Shown: positions 50,673-61,400 of the stretch, piece by piece
How the letters are laid out: each line of letters opens with the position of its first letter
Numbering within the stretch: position 1 is the stretch's first letter
NCBI GenBank assembly: GCA_958295805.1
Contig: OY282373.1
Location: forward strand, 1 to 64,000
Reading direction: 5' to 3'
Source: an uncultured Nitrospirales bacterium
GTDB lineage: Bacteria; Nitrospirota; Nitrospiria; Nitrospirales; UBA8639
Length of the DNA stretch: 64,000 nt
Made by a program: the position numbers and the translations under genes
The notes under the pieces: generated by a model
The model's input: the letters and a program-made list of their open reading frames with translations, nothing else
What the model was told of the DNA's origin: nothing
The model's database searches: none

Positions 50673-51544
50673 CCGCTGAAACGCCCGCTGAAACGCCCCT
50701 GGTACACTTCGGCCACCGGACCCGTCATCGTCAGGTTGTAGTGCGCGTCAACCGTGACGCTCAACGTTCCACCGGGAGCCACGACCTTGACCGGGCTTTC
50801 GACTAATTTCAAGCGCACGCCCGCGCTGGCCACCGCGCAAGCCGAAGAACCCGACGCCTGCGTCTCTCCCACGCCACGCTCCCAGACGAAAATGGAGACG
50901 GCACGTGGGCCGATGGGCACGGCCAGTTGAACGTTGGTGCGTTTCGGAAAGGTGGGATGGGTTTCCAATTCGGGCCCCATGCGGAGCAGATCCTCCCGCG
51001 TCCAGGTCCCGCCCGTGTTCTTAAACACCACGCAATGGGGATTGCCCACGCTGACGCCCGTAAAGCGCAGGGACTGTCCCACGGCTTTGATCGGTTGGAG
51101 GAGTAACTCCGGCGCCTTAATGGTACAGGGCAAGTCACGCGGCCGAAACGAAGCCCGGCCCATCTCCACGGTCGCGCCGTTGACCCGCCCCTTCGGATCG
51201 AACGCCAACTCCACGTGAACGACCCCGCCTTTCGTTTCAACGGAAAACGAACGGCGGCGCGTCCGTTTCGTGGCATAGAGGAAACAGCCGAAAATGCGCA
51301 AACCGTTTCCAGATTTTTCCGCTTCACTGCCGTCCGGGTTGAAAACGCGTAATCCGAAATCCGCCTTTTTTGAAGGAACCAGGGCGACAATGCCGTCGCT
51401 GCCCACTCCCCAATGTCGATCACAGATCGCACGAATGGCTTTGGCGGTCAGCCGAAACGTCAACTGCCTGGGTTCAAGGGCAATGTAATCATTGCCCAGC
51501 CCATGGCCTTTGAAAAACAAATTGTGGGTGGGTGGCTTGTTCAT
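50669..51544 (-). CDS. dapF: Diaminopimelate-epimerase-like protein with Ser at the first catalytic Cys
   Basis: A 291-residue protein of the DapF fold: FKGHGLGNDYIALEP, then HWGVGSDGIVALVPS and FNPDGSEAEKSGNGLRIFG. The second half has SVGNPHCVVF, WERGVGETQASGSSACAVA and the C-terminal TGPVAEVYQG. In known DapF enzymes the pair of catalytic cysteines lies in CGNG and GxxAC. Here the first is Ser (KSGNGLR, codon TCT) and the second Cys (SSACA) is kept. So it may be a different epimerase/isomerase or a weak or altered DapF. The last residues (GRFSGRFSG) come from a 12-bp tandem duplication next to a dispersed repeat. Start taken at ATG 51544; TTG 51556 is possible. Confidence 0.78.
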   Translation of the reverse strand: MNKPPTHNLFFKGHGLGNDYIALEPRQLTFRLTAKAIRAICDRHWGVGSDGIVALVPSKKADFGLRVFNPDGSEAEKSGNGLRIFGCFLYATKRTRRRSFSVETKGGVVHVELAFDPKGRVNGATVEMGRASFRPRDLPCTIKAPELLLQPIKAVGQSLRFTGVSVGNPHCVVFKNTGGTWTREDLLRMGPELETHPTFPKRTNVQLAVPIGPRAVSIFVWERGVGETQASGSSACAVASAGVRLKLVESPVKVVAPGGTLSVTVDAHYNLTMTGPVAEVYQGRFSGRFSG

Positions 51545-51704
51545 GACGTTCAACAAAAATTTACACGGAATGCCATGCCGCGGTCAAAGGTGCCCATGGC
51601 TTCGGTCGTCAAACTTTCCCGGTCGGGCATGATTGTGCTACATCCTTTCCCTACGTGGGTCTCCACGAAGAGAGCATAAGCCGAGGAGACGGGACGCAAC
51701 GACG

Positions 51705-54536
51705 ATGAACCCGCAAGACCAGGATTCGACTCGTCACCACCTGTGTTTGGTGGATGGGTCCGGCTTCATATTTCGAGCGTTCCACGCGCTTCCGGTGCTG
51801 ACCCGACCCGATCGGACCCCCGTCAACGCCGTGCTCGGGTTCAGCAACATGTTGCTCAAACTGCTGGATGATCTGCAAGCCACGCATCTGGCCGTCATTT
51901 TCGATTCGGCACGGGAGTCGTTTCGGAATGAACTGGCTCCGGACTATAAGGCCAATCGCCCCGACCCCCCCGACGAACTCATCCCCCAATTTCCCTTGGT
52001 TCGCGAGGCCACGCGCGCGTTTAACGTGGAATGTATCGAAAAGCCGGGCTTTGAAGCCGATGACCTGATCGCCACCTATGCGCGACAAGCCGAGGCCGCG
52101 GGGATGGACGTCATCATTGTGTCCTCGGATAAAGATCTGATGCAGTTGGTGTCTGATCGAATCAGCATGTTCGACGCCATCAAAAATCGGAAAATCGGCC
52201 GAACGGAAGTCAAGGAAAAATTCGGAGTGGGCCCGGAAAAGGTGGTGGACGTCCAAGCCCTGGCCGGCGATTCGACGGACAACGTGCCGGGAGTCCCGGG
52301 TATTGGGGTCAAAACCGCGGCCCTCCTCATTCAAGAATACGGGGACTTGGATTCACTCCTGTCCCGAGCCGGAGAAATCAAGCAACCGAAGCGACGCCAA
52401 AGCCTCATTGATTTTGCCGATCAAGCCAGACTCTCGCGGAAACTCGTTCGTTTACGAGACGACGTACCCACGGACCTGACCGTGAACCAGTTACAACGAC
52501 GAAGCCCTGATCCTCAACAACTGCTGCCCTTCCTCAACGAACAAGGCTTCAAAGCACTCATGGCCAAAATACAAAGCCGCATGGCGGCTTCCGTCAAGGA
52601 CCGTCCCCACGTCGAAGGCGTACCCACGGCAACGCCTGATGGGCCACCCGCCCCGCACTATGAACTGGTCCAATCCCATGCGGTCTTACAGGATTGGATC
52701 ACCCAGGCCCGTTACGGGGGCGTGGTGGCGATTAAAACCGAAACCACGTCAACGGACAAAACCCGAGCGGAACTGGTGGGACTTTCTCTATGCGTGAGGC
52801 CCGGCCGTGCGTGCTACGTTCCCCTTGCCCATCGCCTTCCTGCCCCAGCCGCCGAATCGGAGCACGCCGACTCCTCTGAAGCAGAGCACGCCTCGCAACC
52901 ACGCGCACCACTCGTCCAGATTCCCCTCGAAGACGCCCTCGATCTCCTGCGTCCGCTCTTCGCGGACCCCTCCGTGCTCAAAATCGGTCATCACCTCAAA
53001 GACGACGTGGTGGTGCTTCAACGATACGGCGTCACCCTCTCACCGGTGGACGACACCATGTTGATGTCCTACGTCCTGGACGGCGGCAGCCACGGCCACG
53101 GCGTGGATGAATTAGCCGAACGCCATTTCGGCCATGCGACGATCACGTTCAAAGACGTCACCGGCACGGGCAAAGCACAACGCACCTTCGACCTGGTCCC
53201 CCTGGAGCAAGCCTTGGCCTACGCCGCCGAACGCGCCGACGTGATCGTATGGTTGCATCAGTTCCTCAAACCACGCTTGCTGGCGGAACGAATGGTCACG
53301 ACGTATGAGACGCTCGAACGGCCCCTGCTTTCCGTCCTGGCAGACGTGGAAGCCGCGGGAATCCACGTTGACCGGGAAAAACTCGAATCGCTCAGCCGAG
53401 AATTTGCCGAACGCCAAGCCGTGCTGGAGAAAGACGTTCACGACCTGGCCGGTCACGCATTCAACGTGGGCTCGCCCAAACAACTGGGCGAAGTCCTGTT
53501 TGACGAACTGCGCATGGCAGGCGGACAAAAAGGAAAATCCGGGGCGTATTCGACCGGCGCCGACGTCCTGGAAACCCTGGCGGCCGAGGGGCACGAACTC
53601 CCGGCAAAAGTCCTGGACTGGCGACAACTCGACAAATTAAAGAGCACGTATACCGACGCCCTGGTTGAGCAGATCAACGCTCGAACCGGGCGCGTCCACA
53701 CGTCCTTCGCCATGGCGGCGACCTCGACGGGCCGTCTGTCTTCAACTGATCCCAACCTGCAAAACATTCCCATTCGTACCGAAGACGGTCGAAAAATTCG
53801 GCACGCCTTCGTGGCCGAGCCCGGCCGGCTCCTGCTGTCGCTGGACTACTCGCAAATTGAACTCCGTCTGCTCGCCCACGTTGCCGACGTCGGGACGCTG
53901 AAACAGGCGTTCCACAACGGTCAGGACATTCACGCCCTGACCGCCGGTCAACTGTTCGGCGTTGCCCCCGACGAGGTGGACCCGACCACGCGGCGGAAAG
54001 CCAAGGCCATCAATTTCGGCATCATATACGGAATCAGCGCATTCGGCCTCGGTCGCCAACTGGGGATTGCCAACGAAGAAGCCGCGGCCTACATGAAAGC
54101 CTATTTTGAACGATACCCGGGCATTCCGGAATACATGGACCGCACCAAACGATTCTGCCGCGAACGTGGCTACGTGGAGACGCTCTTCGGTCGCCGATGC
54201 CACGTGCCGGGCATCCACGACAAAAACGCCGTCCTTCGAAATTTTTCGGAACGGGCGGCAATCAATGCCCCGATCCAAGGCACGGCCGCCGACGTGTTGA
54301 AACGCGCCATGATTCGCGTCCCGCCCGCCTTGGCACGCCACCACCTTGATGCCAAAGCCACCATGCTGTTGACGGTTCACGACGAATTGCTTTTCGAAGT
54401 GGACGCAGAAGCCGTTGAGCAGACGGCTGAAATCGTGAAGCACGTCATGGAATCAGCAACGCTCCCGCCCCTCCAACTCTCCGTCCCCCTCACCGTGGAC
54501 ATAAAACAAGGAACCTCCTGGGGAGAAGCCCATTGA
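51705..54536 (+). CDS. polA: DNA polymerase I
   Basis: A 943-residue polymerase for repair and primer removal. The 5' nuclease part starts LCLVDGSGFIFRAFHALP and has IIVSSDKDLMQLV and GVPGIGVKTAALLIQEYG. The middle 3'-5' exonuclease fold is present but lacks two of its acidic residues: the usual DTET reads IKTETT, and the last YAAED reads YAAERAD, while GHHLKDD keeps its Asp. Proofreading is therefore probably lost. The polymerase part has TGRLSSTDPNLQNIP, LLSLDYSQIELRLLAH, KAINFGIIYGISAFGL and LLTVHDELLFEV. ATG 51705 is chosen as the start of the nuclease domain. Confidence 0.96.
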   Translation: MNPQDQDSTRHHLCLVDGSGFIFRAFHALPVLTRPDRTPVNAVLGFSNMLLKLLDDLQATHLAVIFDSARESFRNELAPDYKANRPDPPDELIPQFPLVREATRAFNVECIEKPGFEADDLIATYARQAEAAGMDVIIVSSDKDLMQLVSDRISMFDAIKNRKIGRTEVKEKFGVGPEKVVDVQALAGDSTDNVPGVPGIGVKTAALLIQEYGDLDSLLSRAGEIKQPKRRQSLIDFADQARLSRKLVRLRDDVPTDLTVNQLQRRSPDPQQLLPFLNEQGFKALMAKIQSRMAASVKDRPHVEGVPTATPDGPPAPHYELVQSHAVLQDWITQARYGGVVAIKTETTSTDKTRAELVGLSLCVRPGRACYVPLAHRLPAPAAESEHADSSEAEHASQPRAPLVQIPLEDALDLLRPLFADPSVLKIGHHLKDDVVVLQRYGVTLSPVDDTMLMSYVLDGGSHGHGVDELAERHFGHATITFKDVTGTGKAQRTFDLVPLEQALAYAAERADVIVWLHQFLKPRLLAERMVTTYETLERPLLSVLADVEAAGIHVDREKLESLSREFAERQAVLEKDVHDLAGHAFNVGSPKQLGEVLFDELRMAGGQKGKSGAYSTGADVLETLAAEGHELPAKVLDWRQLDKLKSTYTDALVEQINARTGRVHTSFAMAATSTGRLSSTDPNLQNIPIRTEDGRKIRHAFVAEPGRLLLSLDYSQIELRLLAHVADVGTLKQAFHNGQDIHALTAGQLFGVAPDEVDPTTRRKAKAINFGIIYGISAFGLGRQLGIANEEAAAYMKAYFERYPGIPEYMDRTKRFCRERGYVETLFGRRCHVPGIHDKNAVLRNFSERAAINAPIQGTAADVLKRAMIRVPPALARHHLDAKATMLLTVHDELLFEVDAEAVEQTAEIVKHVMESATLPPLQLSVPLTVDIKQGTSWGEAH

Positions 54537-54556
54537 AACCGTTGCTAGAGAGCATC

Positions 54557-54630
54557 GTAGGGCGCCATCTCATGGCGCCGGGGTTCCCAGCCCCCCTAGG
54601 TTCCCAAGGCCGCATAAGATGCGGCCCTAC
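54557..54630. repeat. REPIN after polA
   Basis: Left arm GGCGCCATCTCATGGCGCC, right arm GGCCGCATAAGATGCGGCC with one changed core base, and GTAG/CTAC edges. The arm types are those of the array REPINs but in the opposite order. Confidence 0.8.
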
Positions 54631-54645
54631 ATTTCTAGAATCGTT

Positions 54646-54668
54646 GTAGGGCGCCATCTCATGGCGCT
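54646..54668. repeat. Single REP-like hairpin
   Basis: GTAG then GGCGCCATCTCATGGCGC, followed by TTGGTTCCCAAGG. It is a left arm without a partner, perhaps the remains of a REPIN. Confidence 0.7.
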
Positions 54669-54820
54669 TGGTTCCCAAGGTTTTCTTAGAATCCGCAAGA
54701 ATTGTTGAGAAAAAGTCAATTGTCAAAGTGAGGGTGATGCGTTACAATTTTTCGCTTCTCTCTTTAAGGTACCCGTGACGTGGGCCGTCGGCTAGGCGCG
54801 GACAGGTTGCACGGAGCATC

Positions 54821-54895
54821 GTAGGGCGCCATCTCATGGCGCCGGTTTTCCAAGGCCCCCTGAAGGTTCCAAGGCCGCATGAGATACGGCCCTAC
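54821..54895. repeat. REPIN upstream of the Calx-beta locus
   Basis: Left arm GGCGCCATCTCATGGCGCC, right arm GGCCGCATGAGATACGGCC with one mismatched pair. The flanks (AGCATCGTAG on the left, CTACATTTC on the right) match the element at 54557. Confidence 0.8.
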
Positions 54896-55079
54896 ATTTC
54901 GAGCATCGTTGGAGAATCGCCCTGTCCGCGCAGATCCCCACAATGTATACAGTAAGAAGAGGAAACATGCTGTCTCGCATCGTGCATTTCTTTGTCTCGA
55001 CGGATGAACCGTGCTGCACGCCCGAAAGAGGGAAACGCCCGCGTCACCACGCCTCTCACTCGTGGGGGGCGTGGGGGGT

Positions 55080-55092
55080 GGGGGGGGGGGGG
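55080..55092 (+). repeat. Run of 13 G
   Basis: Thirteen consecutive G residues, preceded by two runs of six G (from about 55063). The whole stretch could form a G-quadruplex and is a slippage-prone tract. It lies just before the decayed Ig-like fragment. Confidence 0.8.
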
Positions 55093-55128
55093 TAAGCGAT
55101 GAGCGGCGTGCTTGCCCCTGTCGTCCGC

Positions 55129-55497
55129 CTCGATTGCGGAGAACGGCGTGATGGCCACGGTGGCGAACGGGACATTCGCCCCTGTCGCGCCCCTCGTTCT
55201 GCCCGAGGCGACCGACGAGAGAACCCTGAGCGACGCGCGCACACCCTTGACCATGCCGCCGGGCCTGACCTGGCCCCCCGCGACCCGCACCATCGCCGGC
55301 ACGCCGACCGCGGTCACGGCGAAGCGCGCACCGACACCTGGAAGGCGAACGACTCCGAAGACGACGTGGCGACGCTGACGTTCACCATCGCCGTAGCGGA
55401 GAGACCGAGAGTCAGTGTCACGGACGCCGACGCTGTCCATCAATTCACCGAGCGTGTCGGAGGGCGACAACGGCATGATAACCCTGACGTTGGCATG
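55129..55497 (+). pseudogene. Decayed fragment: putative Ig (He_PIG-like) domain, then the start of a Calx-beta domain
   Basis: Three reading frames have to be joined. The first reads PLVLPEATDERTLSDA, then PPGLTWPPATRTIAGTPTAVTA, the typical end of an He_PIG domain. The second continues as TWKANDSEDDVATLTFTIAV (about 55340-55395). A third gives PTLSINSPSVSEGDNGMITLTLA and stops with TGA at 55496-55498, overlapping the ATG of the giant gene. This is the order expected in a cadherin/Ig-rich surface protein, so it is a frameshifted remnant of one. No intact start is visible. Confidence 0.6.
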
Positions 55498-58400
55498 AAG
55501 CGGTGGATCGCCGGCTGGCGCCTCCACCTTCTCCCCTTGCTGCTCTTCGCCTTCGCCGCCGCCGCGCCCGATGTCGCCGCGCAGACCCCGTCGCTGTCGA
55601 TCAACTCGCCGAGCGTGACCGAGGGGGACAGCGGCTTTCCGAACATGGTGTTCACGGTGACGTTGAGCCCGGCGAGCAGCCAGCGGGTGACGGTGCAATT
55701 CAGCACCAGGGCGAGCCGCAGCACGGCCACGCCGTCGACGGACTACGGGACGACCAGCGGCACGCTGACCTTCGCGGCGGGGGACACCAGCAAGACCTTC
55801 AACGTGTGGGTGAGGGGCGATACGACCGACGAGACGAACGAGACCGTCGTGGCGGAGATTGGCAACGCGAGTGGCGCGACGGTCTCGACGGGTAGCGGCA
55901 CGGGGACGATCATCGACGACGACGGACCGACGGTGTCGATCAACTCACCAAGCGTGACGGAGGGGGACAGCGGCTCGACGAACCTGACGTTCACGGTGAC
56001 GTTGAGCGCGACGAGCGTCCAGCAGGTGACGGTGGCTTACGCCGACGCCGGGACTGGCACGGCCACATCGGGGACGGATTACACGGCGATCACCGCCGGG
56101 ACGCTGACCTTCGCGGTGGGGACGACCAGCCAGACCTTCAACGTATCGGTGACGGGCGATACGACCGACGAGGCGAACGAGACCGTCGTGGTGACCCTGA
56201 GCAGCCCGACGAACGCGACCGTATCAAGTACAGCGGGTACCGGCACGGGGACGATCACGGACGACGACGGGCCGACGCTGTCGATCAACTCACCGAGCGT
56301 GATGGAGGGGAACAGCGGCTCGACGAACCTGACGTTCACGGTGACGTTGAGCGCCGCGAGCGCCCAGCAGGTGACGGTGGCCTATGCCGACGCCACGACC
56401 GGCACGGCCACGTCGGGGACGGACTACACGGCAATCACCGCCGGGACGCTGACCTTCACGGCGGGGACGACCAGTCAGACCTTCGATGTAGCAGTGACGG
56501 GCGATGTCCTGGACGAGTCGAACGAGACCGTCGTCGTGACCCTGAGCGCGCCGACGAACGCGACGATCTCGACGGCGACCGGCACGGGGACGATCACGGA
56601 CAACGACGCGACGCCATCGATCACGTTGACGGTGGATGATAACAGCGTGGCCGAGGACGACGGGGCGACGACGATCACGGTGACGGCTACGGTGGACGGC
56701 ACGACCCGGTTCGCCGCGGCCACGACGGTGACGGTAAGCGTGGCGGGTAGCGGCACGGCGTCGGCGGTGGACTTCGCGGCGGTGACGGGCTTCGACATCA
56801 CTATCGCGGCGGGCGCGGAGAGCGGTACCGGGACCTTCACGCTGACGCCGACGAACGATGCGCTGGACGAGGCCGATGAGACAGTGACGGTGAGCGGCGC
56901 CTCAGGCAGCCTGACGGTGAATTCGGCCACGATCAGCCTGATGGACGACGACGCGACGCCAACGCTGTCAATCGACTCGCCAAGCGTGACGGAGGGCGAC
57001 AGCGGTTCGGCGACCCTGACGTTCACGGTGACGTTGAGCGCGGCGAGCGGCCAGCAGGTGACGGTAGCCTGGGGGTCGGGGACGGGCGGCACGGCCACGG
57101 CGGGGATGGACTACACGGCGATTACCGGCGGCACCCTGACCTTCGCGGTGGGGACGACCAGACAGACCTTCAATGTATCGGTGACGGGCGATACGACTGC
57201 CGAGCCGAACGAGACCGTCGTGGTGACCCTGAGCAATGCGACGAACGCGACCATCGCGACGGCCACCGGCACGGGGACGATCACGAACGACGACGGGACG
57301 ACGTTGTCGATCAACTCGCCGAGCGTGACGGAGGGGAACAGCGGTTCGACGACCCTGACGTTCACAGTGACCTTGAGCGCGGCGAGCAGCCAGCAGGTGA
57401 CGGTGGCCTACGCCGACGCCGGGACCGGCACGGCCACGTCGGGGACCGACTACACGGCCATCACCGGTGGTACGCTGACCTTCACGGCGGGGACGACCAG
57501 CCAGACCTTCAACGTGTCGGTGACGGGCGATACTACCCCCGAGTCGAACGAGACCGTCGCGGTGACCCTGAGCGGCGCGACGAACGCGACGATCGCGACG
57601 GGTACTGGCACGGGGACGATCACGAACGACGACGCGGGCTTGGTCATCACCCCCACTGCCCTGACCGTGACCGAGGAAGGCCCCGGCAAGTCGTTCACCT
57701 TTGCGCTGGCCTCTAATCCCGGGGACGATGTTGAGATTACGGTCAGATTCCGCGCGGACGAGGGACTCGCGATGAGCACCTTCATTGCCGTCAGGAACAA
57801 TCGGGATTTCTTCATCGAGTTCGGGTACGGCACTTCCATTCCGATCACCGTCACGGCCCTCGCGGACAGCAACAGCCAGGACGAGATCAGGAACATCACG
57901 TATGAGGCGTTCAACTACGGCCCCTCGGGCGAGCGGAATGCGGTGGCGGTCACGGTCATCGACGACGACAAGCCGACCGTATCGCTGTCGCTGTCGCCGG
58001 CGTCGGTCTCGGAGAACGCGGGCGTCTCTACGGTGACGGCGACTCTGAGCGAGGCTTCGACCGCGGCCACCACGATCACGGTGTCGGCGGCGGCGGGGAC
58101 GGGCGCGGATTCTTCCGACTTCACCCTGAGTTCGGCGCGGACGCTGACGATCGCGGCGGGCGAGACGACGAGTACCGGCACGGTGACGATCACCGCCGTG
58201 GACAACGCCCTGGACGAACCGGACAAGAGTGTCACCGTGTCCGGTTCGGCATCGAACAGCGTGGGAGTTCAGCAGCCCTCCGACCAGACGCTGACGATCA
58301 CCGACGACGACGGGCCGACGCTGTCGCTCGACTCGCCGAGCGTGACCGAGGGCGACAACGGTTCGACGAACCTGACGTTCACGGTGACGTTGAGCGCGAC

Positions 58401-61400
58401 GAGCGTCCAGCAGGTGACGGTGGCCTGGGCCGACGCCGGGAGCGGCACGGCCACGTCCGGGACCGACTACACGGCGATCACCGGCGGGACGCTGACCTTC
58501 GCGGCGGGGACGACCAGCCAGACCTTCGACGTGGCGGTGACGGGCGATACGCTGGACGAAGTGAACGAGACCGTCGTGGTGTCCCTGAGCAGCCCGACGA
58601 ACGCGACGATCGCGACGGGTACCGGCACGGGGACGATCACGGACGACGACGGGCCGATGGTGTCGATCGACTCGCCGAGCGTGACGGAAGGCGACAGCGG
58701 CTCGACGAACCTGACCTTCACGGCGACCTTGAGCGCGGCGAGCGGCCAGCAGGTGACGGTAGCCTGGGCGGAGGGGACCGGCGGCACGGCCACGTCAGGG
58801 ACGGACTACGAGGCGATCGCGGGCGGTACGCTGACCTTCCCGGCGGGGACGACCAGCCAGACCTTCAACGTGGCGGTGATGGGCGATACGACCGACGAGT
58901 TGAACGAGACCGTCGTGGTGACCCTGAGCAGTCCGACGAACGCGACGATCGCGACGGGTACCGGCACGGGGACGATCACGGACGACGACGGGCCGACGGT
59001 ATCGATTGACTCGCCGAGCGTGACGGAGGGGAACAGTGGTTCGACGACCCTGACGTTCACGGTGACGTTGAGCGCGGCGAGCGTCCAGCAGGTGACGGTG
59101 GACTACGCCGACGCCGGGACCGGCACGGCCACGTCCGGGACGGACTACGAGGCGATCGCGGGCGGGACGCTGACCTTCGCGGCGGGGACGACCCGCCAGA
59201 CCTTCAACGTGGCGGTGACGGGCGATACGACCGCCGAGGCGAACGAGACCGTCATGGTGGCGCTGGTCAATTCGACGATCGCGACGATCGCGACCGCGAC
59301 CGGCACGGGAACGATCACGAACGACGACGGGGTGACGGTGTCGATCAACTCGCCGAGCGTGACGGAGGGGAACAGCGGTTCGACGAACCTGACGTTCACC
59401 GTGACCTTGGGCGCGGCGAGCAGCCAGCAGGTGACGGTGGACTACGCGGACGCCGGGACCGGCACGGCCACGTCCGGGGCCGACTACACGGCCATCACCG
59501 GTGGCCCGCTGACCTTCGCGGCGGGGACGACCAGCCAGACCTTCAACGTGTCGGTGCTGGGCGAGACGACCGCCGAGTCGAACGAGACCGTCGTGGTGAC
59601 CCTGAGCAACCCGACGAACGCGACGATCTCGTCGGCGACCGGCACGGGGACGATTACGAACGACGACGCGGGCGTGGTCTTCACCCCCACTGCCCTGACC
59701 CTGACCGAGGAAGGCCCCGGCAAGACGTTCACCGTGGCGCTGGCCACTAATCCCGGGGACGGGGTTGAGGTTACGATCAGATTCCTCGCGGACCCCGGGC
59801 TCGCGATGAGCAGCTTCATTGCCTTCAGGAACAATCGGGATGTCTACCTCGATTTCGAGTACGGCAGCGATCCCTTTGAGATGACCGTCACGGCCCTCGC
59901 GGACAGCAACGCCAATGACGAGACCAGGTACATCAGGTACACGACGTCCGGCTACCAAGGCGCCGTGGACGTCACTAACCCCCAGAATGCGGTGCGGGTC
60001 AACGTCATCGACGACGACAAGCCGGCCGTGTCGCTGTCGCTGTCGCCGGCGTCGGTCTCGGAGAACGCGGGCGTCTCTACGGTGACGGCGACGCTAAGCG
60101 AGGCTGTGGCCGTGGCCACCACGATCACGGTGTCGGCGGCGGCGGGGACGGCGGCGGACTCTTCCGACTTCACCCTGAGTTCGGCGAACACGCTGACGAT
60201 CGCGGCGGGCGCGACGACAAGTACCGGCACGGTGACGGTCACCGCCGTGGACAACGCCCTGGACGAACCGGACAAGCGCGTCACCGTGTCCGGCGCGGTA
60301 TCGCACAACGGCGTGGCGGCGCCCGCCGACCAGACGCTGACGATCACCGATGACGATCCCACGCCGACACTGTCGCTCGACTCGCCGAGCGTGACGGAGG
60401 GCGACAGCGGCTCGACGACCCTGACGTTCACGGCGACCCTGAGCGCAGCGAGCAGCCGGTATGTGACGGTGGCTTGGGCCGACGCCGCGACCGGGACGGC
60501 CACGTCCGGGACGGACTACACGGCGATCACCGGCGGGACGCTGATCTTCCCGGCAGGGACGACCAGCCAGACCTTCACCGTGGCGGTGACCGGCGACACG
60601 CTGGACGAAGCGAACGAGACGGTGGTGGTGTCCCTGAGCAACCCGACGAACGCGGCCATATCAAGTACGGCGGGTACCGGCACGGGGACGATCACGGACG
60701 ACGACGCAACGACGGCGACGCTGTCGATCAACTCGCCGACCGTGACGGAGGGTGACAGCGGCTCGACGAACCTGACGTTCACGGTGACCTTGAGCGCGGC
60801 GAGCGGCCAGTCGGTGACGGTGGACTACGCCGACGCCGGGACCGGCACGGCCACGTCGGGGACGGACTACACGGCGATTACCGCCGGGACGCTGACCTTC
60901 GCGGCGGGGACGACCAGCCAGACCTTCAACGTGGCGGTGACGGGCGATACGACCTTCGAGCCGAATGAGACCGTCGTGGTGACCCTGAGCGGCGCGACGA
61001 ACGCGACGATCGCGGCGGGTACCGGCACGGGGACGATCACGAATGATGACGCGGGCCTGATCTTCACCCCCACTGCCCTGACCTTGAACGAGGAAGGCGC
61101 CAGCAAGTCGTTCACCATACAACTGGCCACTGATCCCGGGTTTGATGTTTCGTTCGATATCTTTCCGCCCGCCGGGCTCAGGGTGAATAACAGCACTGGT
61201 ACAATACCCTACGATCTCGACTATGGGGACACTCCGGCGTTCTCCGTCACGGCCCTCGCGGACAGCAACAGCGAGGACGAGACCAAGTATATCCAGTATA
61301 GCGCGTTCAGCTACGGCCCCTCGGGCCGTCGGAATGGGGTGGAGGTCACGGTCATCGACGACGACGAACCGGCCGTGTCGCTGTCGCTGTCGCCGGCGTC

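Larger units (their letters stand above)
54537..55128. other. Repeat-rich stretch after polA, no gene seen
   Basis: This stretch holds three hairpin elements (listed separately), an AT-rich part near 54690-54750 and a G-rich part near 55063-55092. No gene is recognised. Confidence 0.5.

Noticed and set aside
58795-59958. Minus-strand ORF of 387 codons opposite the Calx-beta gene
   Set aside because: The plus strand reads clean Calx-beta domains throughout. The reverse frames stay open because of high GC and repetition.
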